Positions 18,309-25,707 of a stretch of DNA of 64,000 nt are shown in pieces. Made by a program: the position numbers and the translations under genes. How positions within the stretch are numbered: position 1 is the stretch's first letter; every line of letters starts with the position of its first letter. Source of the DNA: Streptomyces sp. 130. GTDB lineage: Bacteria; Actinomycetota; Actinomycetes; Streptomycetales; Streptomycetaceae. The DNA lies in NCBI RefSeq assembly GCF_007096885.1, contig NZ_VJNO01000012.1, positions 124,001-188,000 of the forward strand, read 5' to 3'. The notes beneath the pieces were generated by a model. The model was not told the DNA's origin, ran no database searches, and saw only the letters and a program-made list of their open reading frames with translations.

Positions 18309-19902
18309 CTCCGGGCACCTCCCCGAGGGCCGGCACCGGCGTGCCCCGGCCGGTCCGCCCGCGCAGCACCGAGCGCGGCACCTTGCCGAGCGCGTTGCGC
18401 GGCAACTCCCCCACCACCTCCACGAACACCGCCCCGCCGGTGCCCCGCACGCCGTCGGCCGGGAGGGAACCGGCCAGTTCCCGGGCCAGCTCCTCACCGG
18501 TCAGGCCCGGTGCCTCGCAGAACGCCGTCCACGCCGTCCCCCTCCCCTCCGGTGCGGGCCCGGCGACGACCACGCAGTCGTCGACCAGGGGATGGCGCAG
18601 CACGGCCTCCTCGATGCCGCCCGGGTGCAGGACGGCCCCGTCCGCCCACACGCAGTCGGCCGTGCGGCCCAGCACGTGCAGGGTGCCGTCCGCGCAGAGC
18701 CGGCCGACATCACCGATCGGGGTGTAGCCGTCCGGGGACGCCTCCGTGGGGACGGACAGCGGTGTGCGTACCAGCAGCTCCCCCACTTCGCCCTCCGGGA
18801 CGTCACGGCCTGCGGCGTCCACGACGCGCACCTCGACGTTGCGGTGCGGACGGCCGCGGAAGCCGCCCCGTACGGCGCCCTCCCCCGGCCCCGTCCACGC
18901 GACCGGGCCGACCTCGGTCGCGCCGTAGCTCTCGTACAGCCCCACGTGCGGCAGTGTCCGCGCCAGCCACTCGCGCAGCACGAGGGGCACCGGGTCGGCG
19001 CCGACGCTCAGCACCTGCAGGGAGGTCAGGTCGTGGCGGGCCAGCACCGCCGGGGGCACCGCGCGCAACTGCCTCAACTGGGCGGAGACGGTGGCCCAGT
19101 GGGTGATGCGGCGCTCCTGGATCAGCGCCGGGACCTGGGCCGCGTCGAACGGCTCGTGCAGGTGGACGGTGGCGGCGGTGGCCGACGCGCGGCGCAGCTG
19201 GGCCTGGCCGGCACCGTGGTGCAGGGGCAGCGTGAGCAGCACCTGGTCGTTGTCGCCCATGGGCCGGCTGGCGGCGATGTCCCGCCGGTACTCCCGCTTC
19301 CTGCGCATCGAGTCGCGGTCCGCGGCGTTGGGGCGGGTGATGCCGCGGGCTGCCGCGGTGGTGCCGGAGGTGTAGAGCACCAGCGGCGCGTCGGTGAAGC
19401 TGACGCGCCGGGTGCCGGCGGGGCGGGCGAGCAGCCCGGCGAGGGTGTTCCGGCCGGAGCGCGACCACCCGGGGCCGGGGTCGACGGCGACCGGGACGAG
19501 GTCCAGCCCCTCCCACAGCGCGCCGTGCTGCCGGGCCTCGGCCGCCGGGTCGTCGAAGAGCAGCGCCCGGCTGCCGGTCCCGGCGAGCTCCTGCCGGGTC
19601 CGTGCGGCGTCCGCCGCGGGGTCGAGGACGACCATGCGGCGGTCGAGCTTTGCCAGCGCCAGGCCGGCCACGGGCCACTCGGCGCGCATCCGCATCCGGA
19701 CCGCTACCGGGCCGGGGCCGGGCAGCAGGGCTGCCAGGGCGTCCGCCAGCCGGTCGGCCGCCGCGTCCCACTGGGCGTACGTGAGCGAGTCGCCGGGGCC
19801 GCGCCCGGCGATCGCCACACGGTCGGGGAGGACAGCCGCCCAGTGCTCCGGCCGGTTGTACGGCGCGTCAGCGGGGGGAAGGCCGGAGGTGAGCACAGGC
19901 AT
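18298..19902 (-). CDS. AMP-dependent synthetase/ligase (adenylate-forming)
   Basis: A 534-residue ANL-superfamily enzyme that would activate a carboxylate as an acyl-adenylate. ATG 19902 follows AAGGGAG at good spacing. The P-loop motif is LYTSGTTAAARG near 170, with Arg where the family has Lys. A5 is ESYGATEVG, A7 has YTPIGDVG, the hinge is LGRTADCVW, and the C-terminal catalytic lysine is in LPRNALGKVPRS. It is a whole stand-alone enzyme, with no carrier or condensation domain. It is the first gene of a two-gene operon with the reverse transcriptase. The substrate (fatty, aryl or amino acid, or a nucleic-acid-linked acid) cannot be told from sequence. It could instead load a starter onto the neighbouring NRPS; no carrier protein lies beside it. 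Confidence 0.9.
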   Translation of the reverse strand: MPVLTSGLPPADAPYNRPEHWAAVLPDRVAIAGRGPGDSLTYAQWDAAADRLADALAALLPGPGPVAVRMRMRAEWPVAGLALAKLDRRMVVLDPAADAARTRQELAGTGSRALLFDDPAAEARQHGALWEGLDLVPVAVDPGPGWSRSGRNTLAGLLARPAGTRRVSFTDAPLVLYTSGTTAAARGITRPNAADRDSMRRKREYRRDIAASRPMGDNDQVLLTLPLHHGAGQAQLRRASATAATVHLHEPFDAAQVPALIQERRITHWATVSAQLRQLRAVPPAVLARHDLTSLQVLSVGADPVPLVLREWLARTLPHVGLYESYGATEVGPVAWTGPGEGAVRGGFRGRPHRNVEVRVVDAAGRDVPEGEVGELLVRTPLSVPTEASPDGYTPIGDVGRLCADGTLHVLGRTADCVWADGAVLHPGGIEEAVLRHPLVDDCVVVAGPAPEGRGTAWTAFCEAPGLTGEELARELAGSLPADGVRGTGGAVFVEVVGELPRNALGKVPRSVLRGRTGRGTPVPALGEVPGDVR

Positions 19903-20057
19903 ACTGCTCCCTTGTCGTGGGAACGGCGATGGACTGCGGACTTCACGAACTGACGCAGCCTATGCGACAACACGGCGGGACGATACTGTTACTGGCGCAC
20001 TGCGGGCGATGCCACGTCAGACCGCCCTGCCAGACCGATCCCTCCGCGTCATTCCGG

Positions 20058-20083
20058 TTTCGATCACTTCTTTCGATCATTTC
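20058..20083. repeat. 13-bp tandem repeat in divergent promoter region
   Basis: Two adjacent copies of TTTCGATCAYTTC (20058-20070 and 20071-20083, one mismatch) lie 16 bp before the Nudix start, in the region shared with the divergent AMP-ligase/RT operon. It could be an operator for a DNA-binding regulator. The rest of the 196-bp gap shows no clear RNA structure. Confidence 0.5.
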
Positions 20084-20098
20084 TAGGGGCGGCTCCTG

Positions 20099-20569
20099 AT
20101 GCTGGAATCAGTTGACCGGTTCACCACGGTTGTCCATGTGCACACCATCGTCCGGCAGGACGGGCGGCTGCTGCTCAGCAGGCGTGCCCTCCAGCTCCCC
20201 GGCGGCGGCTGGTGGCAGCTGCCCGGCGGCCACCTGAACGCGGACGAGTCCGTCGCGGCCGGTGCGGTCCGGGAGCTGGCCGAGGAGACGGGCATCGTCG
20301 CCGAGACGCGGGACCTGGCCTTCCGGCACCTGATGCACCACCGCAACCGCGCCGGCGCCTCCCGCGTCAGCGTCTTCTTCGAGGCGCTGCGCTGGTCCGG
20401 CGAGCCGCGCAACATGGAGCCGGACCGCTGCTGCCGGATCGGCTTCTTCTCCGACGACGAGCTGCCCTCCCCGCTGCTGCCGCAGGTGGCCGGCGCCCTC
20501 ACCGCGCTCCGCGAGGAGAGCGCGTTCTCCGTCGCGGGCTGGACCGACGAGCCGGCCCCGGTCGGCTGA
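20099..20569 (+). CDS. Nudix hydrolase
   Basis: A 156-residue protein with a complete Nudix box: GHLNADE, then REL.EETGI, matching GX5EX7REUXEEXGU at about 43-65. These enzymes hydrolyse nucleoside diphosphates linked to another moiety; the substrate is unknown. The start at ATG 20099 sits after GGGGCGG. It is divergent from the AMP-ligase/RT operon with a 196-bp shared intergenic region, so a role in nucleotide clean-up near the RT is possible but unproven. The closest look-alikes are MutT/ADP-ribose pyrophosphatase types. Confidence 0.9.
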   Translation: MLESVDRFTTVVHVHTIVRQDGRLLLSRRALQLPGGGWWQLPGGHLNADESVAAGAVRELAEETGIVAETRDLAFRHLMHHRNRAGASRVSVFFEALRWSGEPRNMEPDRCCRIGFFSDDELPSPLLPQVAGALTALREESAFSVAGWTDEPAPVG

Positions 20570-20653
20570 CGGCAGGAGGCCCTCCCGCCACCGATCGGCC
20601 GCCCGTCCCCCGCCCTGACGGGCAACAGGTGCACCACCCCGACGGCACCGGCC

Positions 20654-20968
20654 TCATCGAGTCCCCGCCGGGGCCCGAGGCTCCGGCGCAGTCCGAGGCT
20701 CCGGTCCCGGGAGGCCACCCGGGCGGGCCTCGACGCCCCCTTCCACGCGCCGGCCGGCGTCTTGGGCGGCTGACTCGGGGCGCCGCGTGGCCCACCGGGC
20801 GCTGAGGTGGCTCTCGATGTCGTTCCCGTCCGTCAGCAGCCGGGTGCGTTCCCCGGCGGACAGCAGGTCGGGCGAGGAGACGGGCCGTTCCGGGGCTGCC
20901 GCCGCCGCTCGTACGAGCCGTGCCAGCCGTTCCGCGATCAGCCCGGCCGAGCTCGCGTCGAAGAAACC
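20654..20968 (-). pseudogene. NRPS condensation-domain C-terminal remnant
   Basis: On the minus strand an open frame without a credible start reads GFFDASSAGLIAERLARLV, then ERPVSSPDLLSAGERTRLL, ending at a TGA at 20654. This is the diagnostic tail of a condensation domain (DLFD..ATAERLA, then a ..RPV..DLLS..ERxxLL linker). The HHxxxDG core, any adenylation domain and a start codon are missing, so it is a relic of an NRPS gene. It marks past rearrangement at the cluster edge. No functional gene is seen in 20570-21088. Confidence 0.65.
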
Positions 20969-21088
20969 GGCGGCGCGTCGAAGGAGGGCGCACCCGCCGG
21001 CGCCGCCCGGAACCGGCGGCCCATCAGCCCGGCGAAGCGGCCCACCCCTCGCGGCCGGAACCGGGAAACCGAACGGCGGGCGCCCGGC

Positions 21089-21757
21089 TCAGCCGGCCGC
21101 CGCTCCGTCGGTGCCGACGAGGCGGACGACCATCTCGTCCCACCCCGCCCGCAGCCGCTCGAGCGGCATACCCCGCTCGTTCAGCAGGTGGTGCACCACG
21201 GCGGGGTCGAGATAGCCGACAAGAGCCTGCGCGCGCAATTCGCAGTCCGCGTCCGGCGCCGCCTCGCGCAGCAGGAAGGCCACGTGGGCGACCAGGACGC
21301 GGTGCGTCGGGTGGGCGAGGCGGCGAGCGGGTTCCGGCTGGGCGGCGAGGAGCAGGTCGAGCTGCTCGCTGTGCCAGCGCAGCATCGCCGCGCCGAAGGC
21401 CCGCAGGCGGTCGGCGGGCGGTGCGCCAGGCCCCAGGGGTGGCGGGCCACTGAGGAAGTCGGCCTGCAGTCGCTTGGCGGAGTGGTCCAGGAGAGCCATG
21501 AGGAGGCCGGTCCGGTCGCCGAAGCGGCGGAAGACCGTACCTTTGCCGACCGAGGCGGCGGCGGCCACCGCCTCCATCGTCACCGCGGCAGCTCCGCGCT
21601 CCGCGACCAGCCGGGCCGCGGCGTCGAGAAGGCGGGCCCGGTTCCGCGCGGCGTCCGCGCGCAGGCACGGCCCGTCCGGGGCCGGCCCGATACCGAGCAG
21701 CCCGGACTCGTCCGAGGGCTCTTGAGGCATGGCAACGGTCGGCAGACTGCGGGACAT
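21089..21757 (-). CDS. TetR-family transcriptional regulator
   Basis: A 222-residue regulator. The helix-turn-helix is at about 40-80 (RARLLDAAARLVAERG, then VAAAASVGKGTVFRRFGDR), followed by a helical ligand domain with AQPEPARRLAHPTHR. The start is set at ATG 21757 because the divergent promoter begins just beyond it; ATG 21730 is possible. It is divergent from the FMN reductase with 126 bp between, and that gap holds two copies of a palindromic site, so it very likely represses both the reductase and itself. The effector may be a quinone or electrophile, inferred from the reductase. Confidence 0.92.
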   Translation of the reverse strand: MSRSLPTVAMPQEPSDESGLLGIGPAPDGPCLRADAARNRARLLDAAARLVAERGAAAVTMEAVAAAASVGKGTVFRRFGDRTGLLMALLDHSAKRLQADFLSGPPPLGPGAPPADRLRAFGAAMLRWHSEQLDLLLAAQPEPARRLAHPTHRVLVAHVAFLLREAAPDADCELRAQALVGYLDPAVVHHLLNERGMPLERLRAGWDEMVVRLVGTDGAAAG

Positions 21758-21787
21758 GACAGCAGCGTAAAGCATCCGGACAGAATT

Positions 21788-21839
21788 GGACCGCGGTCCG
21801 GTTAGCCTGATAGACAGATAACCGGACCTCAGTCCGGTT
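21788..21839. promoter_or_regulatory. Paired TetR operators
   Basis: Two sites share GGACCNNNGTCCGGTT, at 21788-21803 and 21824-21839, 36 bp apart start to start. The first contains the perfect palindrome GGACCGCGGTCC; the second is AACCGGAC-CTCA-GTCCGGTT. They lie between the divergent TetR and FMN reductase genes and are probably the operators of that TetR. Confidence 0.8.
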
Positions 21840-21883
21840 CGCCGGAGTCCCCGGATACGACTTCTCAGCCCCTTGGAGCACCC

Positions 21884-22441
21884 ATGTCCGTTCGCATCCT
21901 CGCGCTCGTCGGCAGCCTTCGCGCCGGTTCGCACAACCGCCAGCTCGCCGAGGCCGCCGTAAAGCTCGCCCCCGAGGGCGCCCAGATCGAGCTCTTCGAA
22001 GGGCTGGCCGAGATCCCGTTCTACAACGAGGACATCGATGTCGAGGGCGGCGTTCCGGCCGCCGCCGCCAAGCTGCGCGAGGCCGCGCAGAACGCGGACG
22101 GCTTCCTTCTCTTCTCGCCGGAGTACAACGGCACCATCCCTGCCGTCCTGAAGAACGCCATCGACTGGCTCTCCCGCCCGTTCGGCGCCGGCGCCTTCGG
22201 CGGCAAGCCGGTCGTCGTGGCCGGTACCGCCTTCGGCCAGTACGGCGGCGTATGGGCGCAGGACGAGACCCGCAAGTCCGTCGCCATCGCCGGCGGCAAG
22301 GTGCTCGAGGACGTCAAGCTCTCCATCCCCGCCTCGCTGACCCGGTTCGCCGAGACCCACCCCGCCGACGACGCCGAGGTCGCCGCGCAGCTGACCGAGG
22401 TCATCGCCCGCCTGCACGACCACGCGGGCCAGGCCGCCTGA
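21884..22441 (+). CDS. NAD(P)H-dependent FMN reductase
   Basis: A 185-residue flavodoxin-fold reductase. The N-terminal LVGSLRAGSHNRQLAE binds FMN phosphate, and SPEYNGTIPAVLKNAIDW is the family signature that contacts the isoalloxazine ring (about 78-96). It transfers electrons from NAD(P)H to FMN, quinones or azo compounds in the cytoplasm. TTGGAGC precedes ATG 21884. It is divergently controlled by the adjacent TetR, whose two operator copies sit in its promoter, suggesting induction by a toxic quinone-like ligand. A terminator follows 28 bp after the stop. Confidence 0.93.
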   Translation: MSVRILALVGSLRAGSHNRQLAEAAVKLAPEGAQIELFEGLAEIPFYNEDIDVEGGVPAAAAKLREAAQNADGFLLFSPEYNGTIPAVLKNAIDWLSRPFGAGAFGGKPVVVAGTAFGQYGGVWAQDETRKSVAIAGGKVLEDVKLSIPASLTRFAETHPADDAEVAAQLTEVIARLHDHAGQAA

Positions 22442-22468
22442 GGCATCGCTTCGGCGCCATGGGCTGAG

Positions 22469-22505
22469 CGTCGGCCGACTCCGTACCGGAGCCGGCCGAC
22501 GTTTT
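22469..22505 (+). terminator. Rho-independent terminator after FMN reductase
   Basis: Arms CGTCGGCCG-A-CTCCG and CGGAG-C-CGGCCGACG with loop TAC form a 14-bp stem with one mismatch, followed by TTTTCGTT. Confidence 0.85.
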
Positions 22506-23139
22506 CGTTCCGTGCGGTGACCGGGCGCCGCGACGCACACCGCGCTCGCGCAGCGCCCGGTGGCCGGGTGCTGGTGGACGGCGGACGGCGGACGGCGGGC
22601 GGTTCCGGCGAACGGGTCGCCGACGGCGGCACGGAAGATACCGCCCGCGCAGAGGCGACCGGTCAGCGCCGCGCGCTCGCCGGCAAGAACCGGGCGCCGG
22701 CCGGGGCGGGAGCCGAGCACGGGGGTGCCCATGCGTCCCTGGCGGCCCCCGAGGGCCACGTAGAACCGAGCCGCGCTCGCGTACCCCGACGCCTCGGCCT
22801 CCACGGCGAAGGCGCGCACGTCCGCGTACTCGGCCAGGCCGCCCTGACGGGCCATCACGTCACGCAGTCGCTCCTCGCGGCAGGGCTTGAGGCCGGTGCG
22901 CGCGATGCGTTCGGCGGCGGCGGCCTGCTCGATGGTCCGCCGCAGTCCCCGTGCATCGGCCACCTCCCCGGGCGCGGGGGCCACGACCGCACCGCGCTTG
23001 GGGTGCCGGGTGAGCGGCCCTGGCCGGCGCCGTGGCGACTGCGGAGGCGCCGGCACGGCTGTGCACGGGCCTCGGCGGCAGCGCCGACGACCTGTTGCCG
23101 GAGATGTACGCAGGGCGGGGCAGAGCCCACCGCCCCAGG
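22506..23139. other. Gene-free stretch with a possible minus-strand relic
   Basis: No gene is convincing here. On the minus strand from GTG 22963 down to about 22700 the codons have very high G/C third positions and read VADARGLRRTIEQAAAA, then GLKPCREERLRDVMARQGG, then ADVRAFAVEAEASGYASAAR. This looks like protein but I recognise no family, the start lacks a clear ribosome site, and the frame runs on without a stop into neighbouring sequence. A decayed gene or a small unknown protein are both possible. Confidence 0.35.
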
Positions 23140-23562
23140 TCATCCCAGAAAGCTCAACCGCACCTGGCGCTCCGCGTTGTCGACGTTCGTGTCGACCAGG
23201 CACACCGACTGCCAGGTGCCCAGTTCCAGGCGGCCCGCGATCACCGGCAGGGTCGCGTGCGGGGGGATCAGGGCCGGGACCACGTGGTCGCGGCCGTGGC
23301 CGGGGTGGCCGTGGCGGTGCTGCCAGCGGTCGTCGGCCGGGAGCAGGGTGTGGAGGGCGGAGAGGAGGTCGTCGTCGCTGCCCGCGCCGGTCTCCAGGAC
23401 CGCGATTCCGGCGGTGGCGTGCGGGACGAAGAGGTTGAGCAGGCCGTCGCGGCCCGAGGCCGCGCGGGCGAGGAACTGTTCGCAGTCCGATGTCAGGTCC
23501 GTGACGGTCTCCGTCGAGCCCGTCGTGAGGTGCAGGACCGTGGTGGTGAAGGCAGAAGGCAT
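23140..23562 (-). CDS. YjbQ/UPF0047 family protein
   Basis: A 140-residue member of the widespread YjbQ family, for which weak thiamine-phosphate synthase activity has been reported; the in vivo role is unsettled. Conserved features are NLFVPHATAGIAVLETG, DDRWQHRHGHPGHGRDH (metal-site histidines), LELGTWQ and VDTN. ATG 23562 gives the usual family N-terminus (MPSAFTTTVLHL); ATG 23571 is three codons upstream. It is a single gene divergent from the flavin monooxygenase across about 97 bp. Confidence 0.9.
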   Translation of the reverse strand: MPSAFTTTVLHLTTGSTETVTDLTSDCEQFLARAASGRDGLLNLFVPHATAGIAVLETGAGSDDDLLSALHTLLPADDRWQHRHGHPGHGRDHVVPALIPPHATLPVIAGRLELGTWQSVCLVDTNVDNAERQVRLSFLG

Positions 23563-23659
23563 GGGGCCCATCCTGCCGTGGCCCACGGCCGGAACCGCTG
23601 AACGACGGGCGCGCGGGAAGTTCCGCGGACCCGCCGTAGTTGGTAGAAGCGTGAACGAT

Positions 23660-24757
23660 ATGGCGATGCGGTCGGTGGACGTCGTGGTGGCCGGCGCCGG
23701 GCAGGCGGGGCTGTCCGCCGCGTACCACCTGCGGCGCAGCGGTCTGGAGCCGGACCGCGACTTCGTGGTCCTCGACCACGCGCCGGCCCCGGGCGGCGCC
23801 TGGCAGTTCCGGTGGCCTTCGCTGACGTACGGCAAGGTGCACGGCATGCACTCGTTGCCGGGCATGGAGCTGACCGGTGCGGACGGGGAGCGGCCCTCGT
23901 CCGAGGTCATCGGTGCCTACTTCGACCGGTACGAGCGGGCCTACGGGCTGCGTGTGCACCGGCCGGTCGACGTCGGTGCCGTGCGCGAGGGCGAGGGTGG
24001 CCGGCTGCTGGTCGAGACGTCCGAGGGGGTGTACGCGACTCGCGCCCTGATCAACGCCACCGGGACGTGGGACCGGCCCTTCTGGCCGCGCTACCCGGGG
24101 CAGGAGACGTTCCGGGGCCGGCAGCTGCACACGGCCGGCTATCCGGGCCCGGCCGAGTTCGCCGGCCGGCGGGTGGTCGTCGTCGGCGGCGGAGCCTCCG
24201 GTACGCAGCATCTGATGGAGATCGCCGAGGTGGCGGCGGAGACGCACTGGGTCACGCGCCGCCCGCCGGTCTTCAGGGAAGGGCCCTTCGGGGCGGACCA
24301 GGGGCGGGCCGCCGTCGCCATGGTGGAGGAGCGGGTCCGGCGCGGGCTGCCGCCGCAGAGCGTGGTGAGCGTGACCGGGCTGCCCGTCAACGACGCCATC
24401 CGGCGGGCCCGCGAATCGGGGGTGCTCGACCGGCTCCCCATGTTCGACCGGATCACGCCCTCCGGTGTCGCCTGGGACGACGGCCGCCGCGTCGACGCCG
24501 ACGTCATCCTCTGGGCCACCGGCTTCCGCGCGGCCATCGACCATCTCGCCCCGCTGCGGCTGCGGGAGCGCGGCGGCGGCATCCGGGTCGAGGGCACCCG
24601 AGCCGTACGCGACCCGCGCGTCCATCTCGTCGGCTACGGCCCCTCCGCCAGCACGATCGGTGCCAACCGGGCCGGACGCGCCGCCGTGCGGGAGATCGTC
24701 GCGCTGCTGCGGGAGGGGGCGGCTGCGGGGTCCGTGGGGGCGCCCGCCTTCGTCTGA
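23660..24757 (+). CDS. Flavin-containing monooxygenase-like oxidoreductase
   Basis: A 365-residue class B flavoprotein. The FAD Rossmann motif is AGAGQAGLSAAYHL near 10-25, the NADPH motif is VVVVGGGASGTQHL near 175, the FMO fingerprint is FRGRQLHTAGY and the linker motif is INATGTWDRP. It likely oxygenates a soft nucleophile or acts as a Baeyer-Villiger-type enzyme; the substrate is unknown. Starts at GTG 23651, ATG 23660 and ATG 23666 are all in frame after GGTAGAAG; I use 23660. It converges on the MltG-like gene with 24 bp between. Confidence 0.88.
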   Translation: MAMRSVDVVVAGAGQAGLSAAYHLRRSGLEPDRDFVVLDHAPAPGGAWQFRWPSLTYGKVHGMHSLPGMELTGADGERPSSEVIGAYFDRYERAYGLRVHRPVDVGAVREGEGGRLLVETSEGVYATRALINATGTWDRPFWPRYPGQETFRGRQLHTAGYPGPAEFAGRRVVVVGGGASGTQHLMEIAEVAAETHWVTRRPPVFREGPFGADQGRAAVAMVEERVRRGLPPQSVVSVTGLPVNDAIRRARESGVLDRLPMFDRITPSGVAWDDGRRVDADVILWATGFRAAIDHLAPLRLRERGGGIRVEGTRAVRDPRVHLVGYGPSASTIGANRAGRAAVREIVALLREGAAAGSVGAPAFV

Positions 24758-24781
24758 ACGCCGGGCAGGCGCTCACGCCCC

Positions 24782-25642
24782 TCATCCGCCTGCGCGGTTC
24801 CGGTTGAACTCCGCGACGTTCCGCTGCTGTTCCGCGTAGTCGTCCGTGAAGCGGGTGTCGCCCGGGGCCACCGTCACGAAGTACAGCCAGGGCCCCGGGG
24901 TGGGGGTGATCGCCGCGGTCATCGCCTGTTCGCCAGGGTTGCCGATCGGAGTGGGCGGGAGGCCCTTGTGGGCGTAGCTGTTGTAGGGGCTGTCGAGCTT
25001 CGTGTCGCCCGTGGTGGTCTCCAGTGAGCTGCGGTTCAACGCGTAGTTGAGGGTGGAGTCCATCTGGAGCGGCATCCCCCGGCCGAGGCGGTTGTGGATG
25101 ACGCGGGCGACCTTGCCCATGTCCGCCTCGGTGTCCGCCTCGGCCTGGACGATGCTGGCGATGGTCACCGTCTGGTACACGGTCACGTCGTTGCGGCGCG
25201 CGCCCGCCGTGATGCGGCCGGCGCCGAAGTGCCGGCCCGCCGTCTCGGTCATGTAGCGCAGCAGGCTCTTCGGGGTGGTCGCGGAGGTCACCGGGTACGT
25301 CGCCGGGTAGAGGTAGCCCTCGGGGTTCCCCTTCGCCGCGGCGGGGAGCGGCAGGCCGGAGGCCGGCGCGGCCCCGGCGGTCGTGCCGGCGGGTACGCCG
25401 AGGGCCTGGTCGACGGCCGCGTAGACCTGGGTCGCCCGGCGGCCCTCGGGGATCACCAGCGTGCGCGCCGCCTCCTCGGTCTTCCGTTCTCGCGTGAGCA
25501 GGGGGACGAGCACCGCTGCTGCGACGACGAGGACGAGCAGGGAGCCGGTGAACAGCGTCAGGCGCCCGCGCCGGGTCAGGCGCGTGCGGCGGCGGCGGGC
25601 CGGGGTGACCGGGGGCGGGGTGTCCGGGGTCTCGTGCGCCAT
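24782..25642 (-). CDS. Endolytic transglycosylase MltG (YceG-like)
   Basis: A 286-residue bitopic membrane protein that cleaves nascent peptidoglycan strands in the periplasm-equivalent space. A basic cytoplasmic tail (residues 1-28) is followed by one membrane helix (about 29-50, LFTGSLLVLVVAAAVLVPLL), a LysM-like segment starting LVIPEGRRATQV, and the YceG domain with EGYLYPATY, the catalytic Glu in SIVQAEAD, VIHNRL and SPYNSY. It is shorter than the roughly 350-residue housekeeping MltG usually encoded beside aroE, so it is probably a paralogue. No strong ribosome site precedes the ATG. Confidence 0.85.
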   Translation of the reverse strand: MAHETPDTPPPVTPARRRRTRLTRRGRLTLFTGSLLVLVVAAAVLVPLLTRERKTEEAARTLVIPEGRRATQVYAAVDQALGVPAGTTAGAAPASGLPLPAAAKGNPEGYLYPATYPVTSATTPKSLLRYMTETAGRHFGAGRITAGARRNDVTVYQTVTIASIVQAEADTEADMGKVARVIHNRLGRGMPLQMDSTLNYALNRSSLETTTGDTKLDSPYNSYAHKGLPPTPIGNPGEQAMTAAITPTPGPWLYFVTVAPGDTRFTDDYAEQQRNVAEFNRNRAGG

Positions 25643-25707
25643 GCGGGCACGCTAACCCGCGCCGGCCGCGGCCCCCGGGATGCCGTGCCCGGCGGCACGC
25701 CTCCCGG

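Noticed and set aside
16959..20100. Diversity-generating retroelement
   Set aside because: No template/variable repeat pair and no accessory gene were seen, and the RT has a helical C-terminal extension not found in those RTs.
20787..21215. Plus-strand frames after the Nudix gene
   Set aside because: They are antisense to the condensation-domain remnant and have Arg/Ser/Ala-rich shadow composition.
22517..23650. N-terminal extension of the flavin monooxygenase frame
   Set aside because: The frame is open far upstream, but the FAD motif begins right after 23660 and YjbQ occupies the other strand.
21089..24625. A 1178-codon minus-strand frame spanning TetR, the FMN reductase antisense and beyond
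   Set aside because: Only its last part (TetR, from 21757) and possibly a short relic are protein-like; the rest is antisense to real genes.
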